From Strigops habroptila (lineage: Eukaryota > Chordata > Aves > Psittaciformes > Psittacidae), in contig NC_044283.2 in NCBI RefSeq assembly GCF_004027225.2, positions 19,176,992-19,240,991 on the forward strand: a stretch of DNA of 64,000 nt, in the 5' to 3' direction. The notes beneath the pieces are model-generated. The model ran no database searches, was not told the DNA's origin, and saw only the letters and a program-made list of their open reading frames with translations. Shown one piece after another: positions 25,801-34,601 of this stretch; position 1 is the first letter of the stretch, and the number at the start of each line of letters is the position of its first letter. A program made the position numbers and the translations under genes.

Positions 25801-26640
25801 AAGGCATCTGAGGGGCCACCCTCCAAGACGGACACTGAAGCCCAGAGTCATGCTGCAGACACCACCAGCGCTTCATGCACCGAGGCTCTGCACAGAGGCT
25901 TCCTTCCCTCCGAGGTGCGTCCCAGCAGCCTCTGCTCACCCCCGTCACTCCTGCAACATCCCAAAGCTGAGAGACTCCTGGGCACAAAGTGAGCCAGAGA
26001 GAGGCACCACGTGAAAACTCAGCACTATAAACTTATTTAAGCTGGGGGTTTTGTTATATAAAAGGGAACTTGGGGTATCATAAAACATTTTGTCCTCCTT
26101 CAGTAACTAAGCGCACATTTTATGAAGTGGTTTATGAACGGAAAATGCATCCCTCTGTTAGGAAGCAGCAGCTACATCAGCGGATGCTGCACAAGCTGGG
26201 AATGTCCCCGTTACCCCCCCCTCCTAGAAGGGCACCCGTAACTCAGTTTAGGAGGCGCAGACAAAGTGCTAGCTGGCCGCTGCCCTTTCCAGTGCCATAC
26301 TTACAGCAGCTGCAGGGAGGGCAGGTGGGAAAACATCCTGTCCTTGACTTCGGCGAACGTCCCGTTTACCAGGCTCCTGTTAGAAGAGAAACCACCCATG
26401 AAGCGGGACCGCCCCGCACCCAACGCCACCCCACCACCCTCCCCGCTCCGCGCCCCGCACTCACAAGTACCCCAGGCCGGCGGGCAGCCCGCGGGGGGCC
26501 CCCGCTGCCCCGACGCACAGCGCCGACTCCCGCCAGCAGCTGCAGGGCGGCCCGCAGCGCGGCGGCCTCCGCGGAGCCGCGAGCAGCGGCAGCAGCAGCA
26601 GCACCGCGCAGAGCGGCAGCAGCCGCAGCCGCACCGCCAT
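10030..26640 (-). CDS. LGI2: LGI2, leucine-rich repeat LGI family member 2 (complete, 8 coding exons)
   Basis: Secreted neuronal glycoprotein of the LGI family, which acts at synapses and in axon-glia signalling through ADAM22/23-type receptors (family knowledge). Loss of LGI2 causes benign juvenile epilepsy in dogs. Coding segments on the minus strand: 26640-26465, 26376-26305, 24028-23957, 20750-20679, 20118-20047, 18938-18769, 13570-13406 and 10847-10030. All junctions are GT-AG and the phases join exactly to 1,617 bp, or 538 residues plus TGA; human LGI2 is 545. Order: signal peptide (about 1-22), LRR N-cap with C-x3-C-x-C-x6-C, four LRRs (about 59-154), LRR C-cap with CDCKAKW (about 155-211), then EPTP repeats to the C-terminal DLSL. 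N-glycosylation sequons include NST near residue 179 and NIT near 264. The start at 26640 has G at -3 and +4 and opens a clean signal peptide. Identity is very secure. Exon edges were placed by eye. Confidence 0.96.
10848..13405 (-). other. LGI2 intron 7
   Basis: 2.6-kb intron between the first EPTP exon and the large last exon. Its last ~316 bases are open in frame with exon 8. A faint CR1-like stretch near 11,790-11,835 was not good enough to call. Confidence 0.88.
13406..13570 (-). CDS. LGI2: LGI2 coding exon 7: first EPTP repeat
   Basis: 165 bp. It reads [17 protein letters not shown] at the start and ends RSYDNITG. This is the first epitempin (EPTP) blade of the seven-bladed propeller that binds ADAM receptors in the family. 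The donor is GTATATG. The NIT sequon lies at the end of the blade. Confidence 0.95.
13571..18768 (-). other. LGI2 intron 6
   Basis: 5.2-kb intron, the largest of the gene. It contains an A/C-rich simple stretch at 15081-15124, a short GT run near 15,541-15,554, a moderately GC-rich part near 15,500-16,100 and a T/G-rich stretch at 16,628-16,655. Small open frames overlap on both strands near 15.5-16.0 kb and look like chance. Confidence 0.88.
15081..15124 (+). repeat. A-rich (CAAAA)-type simple repeat
   Basis: An A run followed by CAAAACCAAACC units. Confidence 0.8.
18769..18938 (-). CDS. LGI2: LGI2 coding exon 6: LRR C-cap
   Basis: 170 bp. It opens [20 protein letters not shown], the LRR C-terminal cap with CDC, and continues with a TNST glycosylation sequon, [14 protein letters not shown] and FDYECTTT. 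The four cap cysteines are present. The acceptor is T-rich ending in TAG; the donor is GTATTC, a weaker match than the other donors. It leaves in phase 1, shared with exon 7. Confidence 0.95.
18939..20046 (-). other. LGI2 intron 5
   Basis: 1.1-kb intron between the fourth LRR exon and the C-cap exon. A/T-rich, no recognised element. Confidence 0.9.
20047..20118 (-). CDS. LGI2: LGI2 coding exon 5: fourth LRR (72 bp)
   Basis: Reads [20 protein letters not shown] and continues LIE. Acceptor TTTTCTAG, donor GTGAGT. Symmetric 72-bp module in phase with exon 6. Confidence 0.95.
20119..20678 (-). other. LGI2 intron 4
   Basis: 560-bp intron between two LRR exons. Nothing recognisable inside. Confidence 0.9.
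20679..20750 (-). CDS. LGI2: LGI2 coding exon 4: third LRR (72 bp)
   Basis: Reads [20 protein letters not shown] and continues LTH. Donor GTAAGTTA. The acceptor GCCTAG is preceded directly by an uninterrupted run of about 21 T on the minus strand, which serves as its polypyrimidine tract. Confidence 0.95.
20757..20777. repeat. A21/T21 mononucleotide run at the LGI2 exon 4 acceptor
   Basis: 21 A on the plus strand, so 21 T on the LGI2 sense strand, six bases from the exon boundary. Confidence 0.95.
23286..23305 (+). repeat. A20 run
   Basis: Uninterrupted A run in LGI2 intron 3. No retro-element body was recognised in front of it. Confidence 0.9.
23366..23462. repeat. A/T-rich low-complexity stretch
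   Basis: Dense ATATAT/ATAAT sequence with almost no G or C, within LGI2 intron 3. Confidence 0.8.
23957..24028 (-). CDS. LGI2: LGI2 coding exon 3: second LRR (72 bp)
   Basis: Reads [20 protein letters not shown] and continues LEY, a typical LRR exon. Acceptor TTTTTCAG, donor GTAAGTTTGG. Same length and phase as the flanking LRR exons. Confidence 0.95.
24029..26304 (-). other. LGI2 intron 2
   Basis: 2.3-kb intron. The part at about 25,000-26,000 is clearly richer in G+C than the rest of the gene and carries overlapping chance reading frames on both strands. A short GGT repeat lies near 24,789. I recognise no exon or repeat family. Confidence 0.85.
26305..26376 (-). CDS. LGI2: LGI2 coding exon 2: first LRR (72 bp)
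   Basis: Reads [20 protein letters not shown] and continues LQL, one 24-residue leucine-rich repeat. Acceptor CTAACAG, donor GTAAGTATGG. It enters and leaves in the same phase (split Leu codon), so the exon is a symmetric module. Confidence 0.94.
26377..26464 (-). other. LGI2 intron 1 (88 bp)
   Basis: A very short GC-rich intron between the LRR N-cap exon and the first LRR exon. GTGAGTGC donor; pyrimidine-rich acceptor ending CTAACAG. Confidence 0.9.
26465..26640 (-). CDS. LGI2: LGI2 coding exon 1: signal peptide and LRR N-cap
   Basis: The exon starts [20 protein letters not shown], a basic start followed by a leucine core, with likely cleavage near LLAA/PRRPP. The cysteine cap [14 protein letters not shown] follows. 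The donor is GTGAGT after the first two bases of a Leu codon. GC-rich and CpG-rich, inside the promoter island. The segment between the cap and the first LRR (roughly [16 protein letters not shown]) is more Ala/Gly/Pro-rich than I recall for the human protein. Confidence 0.92.
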
Positions 26641-26700
26641 GCCCACACCACCGCCACCGCCGCCGCCTCCCGCGCCCTGACATCAGCGCGGCGCCGCCCC

Positions 26701-26733
26701 GGGGCGGGCGGGGAAAGGGGGGTCCCGGGCCGG
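26701..26733 (+). promoter_or_regulatory. G-quadruplex-type G-run
   Basis: The plus strand reads GGGGCGGGCGGGGAAAGGGG then GG, TCCC, GGG, CC, GGG. There are at least four runs of three or more G with loops of 1-3 bases, which meets the usual G-quadruplex rule. It lies 61-93 bp upstream of the LGI2 start, on the non-coding strand. Confidence 0.6.
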
Positions 26734-26742
26734 GCGGTGCGA

Positions 26743-26832
26743 GGCGGGGGACAGCGTCGCCCTCTGCCTCCAGGCGGGGTGGATGCGTGACCCTGCCCCG
26801 CCAGGAGGCAGAGGGCGTCGCTGTCCCCCGCC
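26743..26832. repeat. 37-bp near-perfect inverted repeat with 16-bp loop
   Basis: Left arm 26743-26779, loop 26780-26795, right arm 26796-26832. The arms are complementary at 35 of 37 positions; the two mismatches are T opposite T and A opposite A, 14 matched pairs apart. The arm starts GGCGGGGGACAGCG and ends CCAGGCGGGG. It is very GC-rich and lies 103-192 bp upstream of the LGI2 ATG. It could form a strong hairpin in RNA or a cruciform in DNA. See findings. Confidence 0.9.
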
Positions 26833-26894
26833 CCTTGGTGTTGGTTGAGTGCTCAAGGGCAGGTCCGAGGTTGTAGTGAGGTGGGGTCGGTCTC

Positions 26895-27177
26895 TTCTCC
26901 CAGGTAACAAGCGGTAGGACAAGAGGTAACCGCCTCAAGCTGCGCCAGGGGAAGTTTAGATTGGATAGTAGGAATAATTTCTTCACCGAGAGTGTGGTCA
27001 GGCATTGGAACAGGCTGCCCAGGGCAGTGGTGGTATCACCACCTCTGGAAGTGTTCAAAAACCATGTAGATAAGGCCTTCAATGACATGGTTTAGTGGTG
27101 GACTTGGCAGTCCTGGAGTAATGGACTTCATGGTCTTAAAGTTCTTTTCCAACCTGGTTGATTCTATGATTCTAACT
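26895..27177 (+). mobile_element. CR1 LINE 3'-end copy beside the LGI2 promoter
   Basis: It contains GGTAGGACAAGAGGTAAC, AATTTCTTCACCGAGAGTGT, CATTGGAACAGGCTGCCCAG and the tail GATTCTATGATTCTA. 5'-truncated. It begins about 255 bp upstream of the LGI2 ATG and about 60 bp past the inverted repeat. Confidence 0.93.
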
Positions 27178-27994
27178 ATAGCAAGACCAACTCCAGGGAT
27201 GTCTTGTCAAGAAAGAATCAGATGGATGATAACACCATAGAATTACAGTTCCTTTGCAGCAGTAATATGTATGTGTTAAGTAGTGATTGATGAAATCATG
27301 ATGTATCTGTATGCTTGAAGGGTATCAGAACCGTGTGTGAAACCACATTCAGGGTGCCCCAATTTGAATGGGACACCTCATGCACATGAATGAAATAATT
27401 ACTCTTCTAACTCTATCCTTAGTGTCTGAGCCTCTCCCCTTGGTCAGCATGAGCCAGTTGCAAAGCTTCTGTGACAATTTCCACTGCTCAGCTTGTCTCT
27501 ACTGCCTCTCACCATTGACTACACTGCTCCAAGACAGCCTCCCGCCAGGTAGTTGAAAATAGCAGTTAGACTCCTCTTCAGTGTGCTGAGCTGACCCACG
27601 TCTCATCACCTCCACCCATACATAATCCCGCCAGCAGGCAAAAATTCAGTTAGCAGGTTAATTCCTTTATCCTTTTGATTAGGTGGAAACAAGACAGAGA
27701 AATGATTTGAGGTCAGTGTTATCCCCAGTTTTCTTTCCTTGGTTTTATCTTTTCAGTGATTTTAATGATTCATGTAATACACTTCTTCACAGGAGCTATT
27801 ACACACCACATCTGCATCTTAATTCAACAACCACAATAGCCTCAGGATGCTTATTTCCTTGGTACGCAGACAGAAATTGTTGTGATCCATGAGCCCTGTG
27901 GATTTTCCTGTGATTCTCTTCCAGCTGAGTCATGGGTGCTTTATCCTGAGGTCACTGTAAGCCCCCCAGAAATAAATACAAGAACACTACCAGA
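27178..27994. other. Intergenic spacer between CR1 copies
   Basis: Upstream flank of LGI2. No gene or repeat recognised. Confidence 0.6.
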
Positions 27995-28920
27995 AATCAA
28001 AAGCTTTTGATGCTGTCTTTCATGGAATCTTTCTGGGCAAAATGTCCAGCACACAGCTAGAGAAGTCCATAATATGTTGGGTGAGAAACTGACTGACAGG
28101 TCGGCTCAAAGGGTTATAGTACATGGAGTTACATCAGGCTGGCAGCCAGTCACCAGTGCGGTTCCCCAGGGCTCAGTTTCAGGGCCAGTGTTCTTTAATG
28201 TTTTTATAAGTGATCTGGACATAGGAATCAAATGTACATGAAGTAAGTTTGCTGATAATACTGAACTAGGAGAAGCTGTGGAGTCCCTCAAAGGTAGAGA
28301 GGCCTTACAGAGAGATCTGGATAGACTAGATCTGAGCAGTCAACGTGTGAAATTTAACAAGAGCAAGTGCTGGATTCTACAACTGGGACAGGGTAATCCC
28401 GGTTACACATAGAAACTGGGGGATGAGAGGCTGGAGAGCAGCCCCACAAAAAGAGATCTGGGGGTTTGGGTTGGTGGCGAGTTGAATAAGAGTCAACAGT
28501 GTGCCCTGGCAGCCAAAACACTGAGGTTACTCGGTTTGTTCAGCTTGGAGAAGAGAAGGCCAAGGGGCGACCTTATCACAGTCTACAGCTTCCTCAAGAG
28601 GAGCAGTGGAGGGAGTGGTGCTGATCTCCACTCACTGGTGACCAGCAACAGGACATAATGAAGTGGAATGAAGCTGTGTCAGGGGAAGTTCAGATTGGCC
28701 ATTAGGAAAGGTTCTTCACTGAGAGGATGGTCAGTCACTGGAACAGGCTCCTCAGGGCCTCCACAGGGTCATGGCACCAAAACTGTCAGAATTCAAGATG
28801 CATCTGGATGATGATCTTAGTCATATTGTTTAGTTTTAGGTGGTCCTGTAAGGAGCAGGGAGTTGGACTCAATGATCCTCATGTGTCCCTTCCAACTTGA
28901 GATAGTCTATGATTCTGTGA
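27995..28920 (+). mobile_element. CR1 LINE copy, RT C-terminal part plus 3' UTR
   Basis: About 925 bp. It begins in the RT region (TTTGATGCTGTCTTTCATGG), runs through CAGGGCTCAGTTTCAGGGCC and a KGREALQRDLDRLD-like stretch near 28,290-28,340, then the usual 3' region, and ends TCTATGATTCTGTGA. It has several stops and frameshifts and a probable internal deletion near 28,520. Inactive. Confidence 0.92.
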
Positions 28921-31900
28921 AATAAAGAAGGCACAACAATAACTTCTCAAAATGGCAGCAAAATTGTGATGTTCCCATGAACCAGACAAGACATTTCTTC
29001 ATGAAGTGCAGCTGCTGTGGCCATCCAGGAATGCCACTTTGGGAAGCCTTTGATGTAGCCACCCTTTCCAAGTGGCACTCAACACACTGCCAGGAAACAG
29101 GATTTCAGGGTTTGGTGTTGCTACAAGGTTTTAAACATCTGCAAATGCCGTATTTCACCTCAAATTGTTTAGGACCCCAATTCCACCACTTTCACTCGTG
29201 CTAAACTGTTTCATTCAGACCTCTAAAAATCCCAGGACATTTCAAACAGGAAACCTGCTGTCACTGCCCACAATTAATTTTGCAGACAAGGTATTTTCTG
29301 ATTTAACTGATTTAAATGCAGTTTATTTGGTGATCATCTCCCCCTCACTGGGGAACAAGGGTTTTTCTCTGCTCTTCCCACTTGGGGTGTTTTGTGCAGC
29401 TTCACCTGCAGCAGGCCTGCTCCACTCAACAAGGGGCTGCCAGGCACAGACCACCCTCTCTGGGGGTCTTGGAGGTGCCGAGGAGCCTTCCTCGCAAGTC
29501 GGAGGAGGATGAGGTGGAAGAATCGCAGGTGCAGCAAGGCTGGGGTACTGTGCAGGAGGGAGCCAGCATGGAGAGTGAGGGCTTCGCTGGAGGCTGAGGG
29601 GAGCCTGGAGTGCCAGCAGGACACAGCAGACGGCCCTGTCTTGCTGAAATTAAAAATGAATGATTGCTTTGGAACATTCACATGACAGAAAACAGGTGGG
29701 GGGGCCGGGCAGAAAGATAAATATGCATATACATACACACATATAAATTTCCTTAGAAGAACATTAAAAACCTGCTTGTTCTAAAAAGTGGCACCTATCG
29801 TATCCATACAATATGCATATGATTTATGCAGTAGCCCTGCATAAAAACTAAATCCTCTCTCTTCTTTGAGAATTAAAAATGCATTGAAATAAAGCCAGAA
29901 GAATGAGAAATAACACAGAAATGTGCATTCTGTTTCTTTCCTTCACATTCCAGTTCATAGGCTCAGGTGATTTTTTATGTAGACTTGCAGGTGCATCCAT
30001 TTAAGTCATGCTACAAATAAATGCAGTCAACTGCATATGAATGATTGTGCTATCAGATACTCATAGATAAAATGGCACTTCAAATGGGTAATGCAAGCAA
30101 AGAAGCACTCAGACAGCGTGTCAATGGGCATGATATAAAAACCTGAACAGATACGTGAGGTGCAAAGCATATGCCATGTCTTTAAACAGTCACTGCAACT
30201 GAACATGCAGATCCCCTGGGACACTGCATGTACCCCTAGTCAGACATCTACAGTGGTGTACGTGATCCTTTAAGTGGATGTTAAACGGAAAATATCCCAA
30301 TTCCCAGGTAAGTACGGCTCAGACATTTTGTCACTTTGATGCATTATGTTATCACTGTCATTTCTGCTAACACGATGACTCTTTCTTTTTTCCAAAATCT
30401 CGGATATTTATCTGGAATTGCAAAGAGAAATGGAATCAGACAAACATTTAGGACCACAAAAATATTAAAATAAATACCCTGATGTGAAAGTTGTCAGCTC
30501 TGTTTCTTGTGAGATCAGGAAGGTATTTCTCACGTGTTCTCAATTTTGCTTCTCAATAAATTTTTCGTAAACTCTCACTTTATTGAGTAAATATTAACAT
30601 AAATACTTTCACTGTATTTTTTCCTGTAGCTTGCCAGAAGTGGACAGTAGTGGACAGAAAGCTGCTGATCAGCTCACCCAATACAATGTGCGAAGTATTG
30701 AAGAACACTTCAACCTTTTGTCTGAGAAAATTTAATTTCCAGGTTAATTTGCAAATAAAAATGATTTTTGTTGGATCACAACCGACCACCTGCCCAAAGC
30801 AAGAAATTTGGAAAAAATTGTGGGTGAGAGGAAGGTCTGTCAGTGGAAGTGTTCCCACTATGAGGACTCTTAATTGCTTGTGACCCTGCTGTGGAAGAAG
30901 GTATGGGAAAATTAATGCTCTGAGCAATATTCATCTTGCTGAGTGTTTTCCTTTCTTTCTTCAGTCATGGTTGATGTGACCTTTTTGGACTCCAACTGCT
31001 AGAGGAGATGTACTGCAACATGCAGAGTACATTATTATTATCTTGAACATTCTCCAGCTTTCGTACCAAATGTTTAGTCTGCTTGGTCAGGATTAAATGT
31101 CCTTTGCTTTTGACTTCTGAACATTTCTGGTGCAGATTGCACACCTGGTATGTTGCTGCAGTTTCCCTTTAAAGAAGCACAAAAGCAGTTTTCTCTGCTG
31201 AAATGTGGCTCTACAAGGTAGGCTTTTATGAAAACCATTTTAAAAAAACATATTCTCAGAAATCAAAGTACAGCTTGCCAAATCCTTCTTTGGGAATGCT
31301 GGCAAGTCCTCTGCAGTGACACCTTGCTGCGTGCCATGTGTGGTGGAGGTGGTTATTCACATGACACCAGAAAAAGAGGACTTGGTCACGCGTCCTGTCC
31401 TTGTTTTCCAAAAATGTTTTCCAAAAGGCCCCTAAACAGGAGTTCATGGTGGCTCTGAACCCCCGGATCTGGAAAGGGCTCACTGTGGAAAGAGGAACAG
31501 GCAGAACAAGTTCGGGTGTCCCAGAGATTTTCACATGTAGTTTCACCTACAGTCCTACCCTACAATAAATCTTCTTGAGAAAAGGTATTAGTAGCATATT
31601 AGCAGCATGTATGCAATAAAAACTTAATAAACATTACAATCCACATGCCTTTCTCTTTCTTCACTTGTGAATGCCTAACACACCAAAGGAGCTGCAAGTT
31701 GTTAATTGAAGAACAAAATGAATGGAGTCTTACCTAAGGCTGTATGTCCACATCCCTCCGCACCTTCCCTCCCTGCAGCATCCTAACCCACCTGGGATCT
31801 GCACTTGTCCACTACCCCAGTTTCAGCAACCTCGTGCAATGGTCACTCTCCTTGTGTGTCCCTCATCTCTTCTTCCCTCTGGCTGTCAGTGGGAACTCAG

Positions 31901-34534
31901 GATCTCTGTGTCCTCCGTCCTGCTCTCCAAACTGGTTCAAACTGAATGAGTTCAATGATATCAAAGCGTTCAGGCACAAATAAAAACAGATAGTACAATA
32001 ACAGAAGTCTCATTTCCTTAGGACACCAGGCAAAAGAAAAACCCCATAGACAGGATGACAATTCTACAAGAGATTTTCATGTTTGCAGGATGACTGCATT
32101 TCACTATGTGAAATTTGGTGTGCTACATAACCTCCTAAAAATCAATAAGGAGTTTTAATTTTTCTCTTTCCACCTTAAACTTGGAAAAAATGTATCTAAA
32201 TTAGACTTGTAAATGAAAGTAAAATGTATCTTTTATATTCTTAAAGACAGAATATCTATAGTATTGGCTACAGAAAAAGTGGTCCACTCGTGGGTTGTTT
32301 GTGTCCTTTGAAATCAATTAAACTGAATTACTGCATTTTTTTTCATGTATGGCCAAAACTCAGATAACCTGCAGTCCCTCAAAAGCATAGGCACTTGAAA
32401 ATCCTTAGATAACCCATAATTTCAGGTAACCGACAAAAAGAGACAGGGAGGCTGTGGGAGAAGGAAAGCAGGCTTTGTGAGTGTCATGGCAGGGCACTAT
32501 TAAGATACCGAAGGCTAGATTTTGCCTTGTATATACCTGTTTACTGACAAATTGTACAGTCAGCTAATAAATTTTAATGCTGTTTGATCAACTGCAGTTC
32601 CCTGACCATTTCACCCCAATTCCACTTATTGATTTCCTGCTCACTGAACTACTTCAAACCTTGCCATTCAAGCCAGGATTGCTGGGTTACAGCACCCTTA
32701 CAGAACAAACCGTCACTACATTTTAGAAGAGTACCAATTCTCTGCAGTCCCAATTTCCCTGAAAATTATCCCAAATTGCCTTCAGCACATTTGAGATGAA
32801 GCTAAAGATAATGTCCATCACACAACAGACATTGCTCAGCTAGGAGGTTGTGAATGCCGGTCAGACTTTATCTGACACAGCTTTATTTATGCTAGAAAGT
32901 TCTATGATATTTTCTGAATTTCAGGAAAGTCAAACACCATTTTTTCAGCGAAGGACAGGCAGAACAGTCCAAGATTACCCAAAGAGATGGGGAGCACCTT
33001 GGTCGTATTGGCAGCATAGCATTTGACTAGATTTTTCTCATCTTCCTCCTAATTTCTGTGTGGGTTTGGTCCATTGTGCAGCCTGGGCATGCTAAATGCT
33101 TCTGGAAGTGTGAAGGTGCAATGCTGACCAAAGGGCAGGGGGCCTTGTCAAGCTCTGCCTGCTCCTTTCTCTCCCTCGTAAGTCTATCCAACACAGTATT
33201 TATACACTGAAATACTTATAGATGTTTCTGCTCCCTTGCCAGCTCTTTCTTCAGAAAGCAACTTGTGCAGGTGGGTTGCTCATTGCTGGATGCCGTCCCA
33301 CTCGTCTTGCCCATGTGGAGAGCACCAGGATAGAAGGAGGCTCCTCCATTGCTGTTCATAGTCATTTCCATGCTAGAGTCCCTCCCTTCATTTTCTCTTA
33401 TCCCAGTCCTATGAAAATCATGTGTAGTAACCACTGTGCTATAGGGTGTAAGTAGTATTTTCACTAAGTATGTTCTGTGTTTAATGATGTTACATTATGT
33501 TAAAATATCCTTTATAAAATATGTTTATATTTTACTACTATGTACAACCTAACCCAGTTCACTGAAAAGCTTATTCCAATGTATGACAGCAAAGGAGGCA
33601 GGTTTAAAACTGCAAGTATTAAATAGGTGGAAATCATGAAATAGAGCTTAAAACAATCATAACATCATTTTGCCTAACTTGGCAAACTATATCACAGACT
33701 ACAGCTTAATTTAAGCAAAGGATAAAATTGCCAAGTAATCTACATTACATTTGTCAACCAGTTCAACAAGCCTTATTTAAATTGATTTGAGACAGCACAA
33801 ACACTGCATGTAAAAAGTTCAGGCATATCCACGTGTGTATTTTAGCAATTGAAGAAGTGGCACACGCATGGGAAGGGGTGAGGACCTCAGTGCTTGCACT
33901 GCTATTCCACTCTGAAGGCAAGGCAAAGCCCTTGCTCGGGCTTCAACTGAGCAAAAGCTAAAACTTGGATGACGACTTTACTTGGATGATGACTTCAGGT
34001 GTGTAACTCCAAGTGCACTTCTCCCACCCCTCCTCTGCCCATGGTTAATTACCCAACTTGGGGAAAGCTTCCTGCCATTGTTCAAAAAGTCTTTTAAAAG
34101 CTGTCCTGGTTTTTCACCTTTGATGTTCTTGACAAAACTTGGGGTTTTCCTCTTGGCTGTATGAGGCTGTTCCCCTGCCAGCAAAGGGAGCCTGCCCTCT
34201 TGGTTCACACACTGCCAATACGCACCAGGAGTTACCTCAATCTGCCTACTCCTCCCTTTGCTCCAACAAACTGCATCCAGCCCAGCCCTGGTGCTTGCCA
34301 GCTGCCACCATCATGGCAGGCCTTGGTGCTGAGAGGCAGGGTGGGAGGAGGAAATGAGCAGCAGTGGGTGCATATTGAGTCAGGGATCTCAAGAGAACTT
34401 GGCCCATAGCTGTCCATGAGACCTGATGGGCTGCTCACAACACTGGCTGCTGCTCGTCACCTTTGAAAGGGCTTGGGGAGCCGGAGAGGTCCTCAGCAAC
34501 TGGAGGAAGGAAAATCTTGTACCTGAGCTGGCCC
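28921..34534. other. Intergenic, no gene seen
   Basis: Mixed A/T-rich sequence with a GC-richer patch at 29,380-29,640 that carries overlapping frames on both strands. Short (AT/CA)-type alternation near 29,720-29,750. Confidence 0.6.
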
Positions 34535-34601
34535 TGCTCTGTGCAGAGGTTGGACTAGGGCCTCCTGAGGTTTCTTCCAACCTGAATCATCCTGTGATCA
34601 C
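34535..34601 (+). mobile_element. Short CR1 LINE tail
   Basis: GCAGAGGTTGGACTAGGGCC, TTTCTTCCAACCTGAATCAT and CCTGTGATC match the CR1 3' end. Weak similarity may extend upstream to about 34,460. Strongly truncated. Confidence 0.7.

Larger units (their letters stand above)
26400..26850. promoter_or_regulatory. CpG island at the LGI2 start
   Basis: A sharp rise in G+C and CpG density against AT-rich flanks, spanning coding exon 1, the short first intron and upstream sequence. It has no obvious TATA box, consistent with a CpG-island promoter. A CRE-like octamer TGACATCA (one base from TGACGTCA) lies at 26678-26685, and GC-box-like GGGGCGGG copies lie at 26700-26715. The transcription start is not determinable here. 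Confidence 0.75.

Noticed and set aside
25370-25987. 205-codon minus-strand frame in LGI2 intron 2
   Set aside because: Sits in GC-rich intron DNA where long chance frames are common, overlaps frames on the other strand, and shows no domain.
26644-26646. Upstream GTG as LGI2 start
   Set aside because: It only adds two residues before the ATG at 26640, which has a good Kozak context; GTG starts are rare in vertebrates.
26070-26876. 268-codon plus-strand frame across LGI2 exons 1-2
   Set aside because: It is the antisense shadow of LGI2 coding exons and the CpG island; the composition is Ala/Arg/Pro-rich as expected from GC bias.
26366-27088. 240-codon minus-strand frame upstream of and over LGI2 exon 1
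   Set aside because: It runs through the antisense of the CR1 tail and the inverted repeat, then the wrong frame of LGI2 exon 1. The real signal peptide is in another frame starting at 26640.
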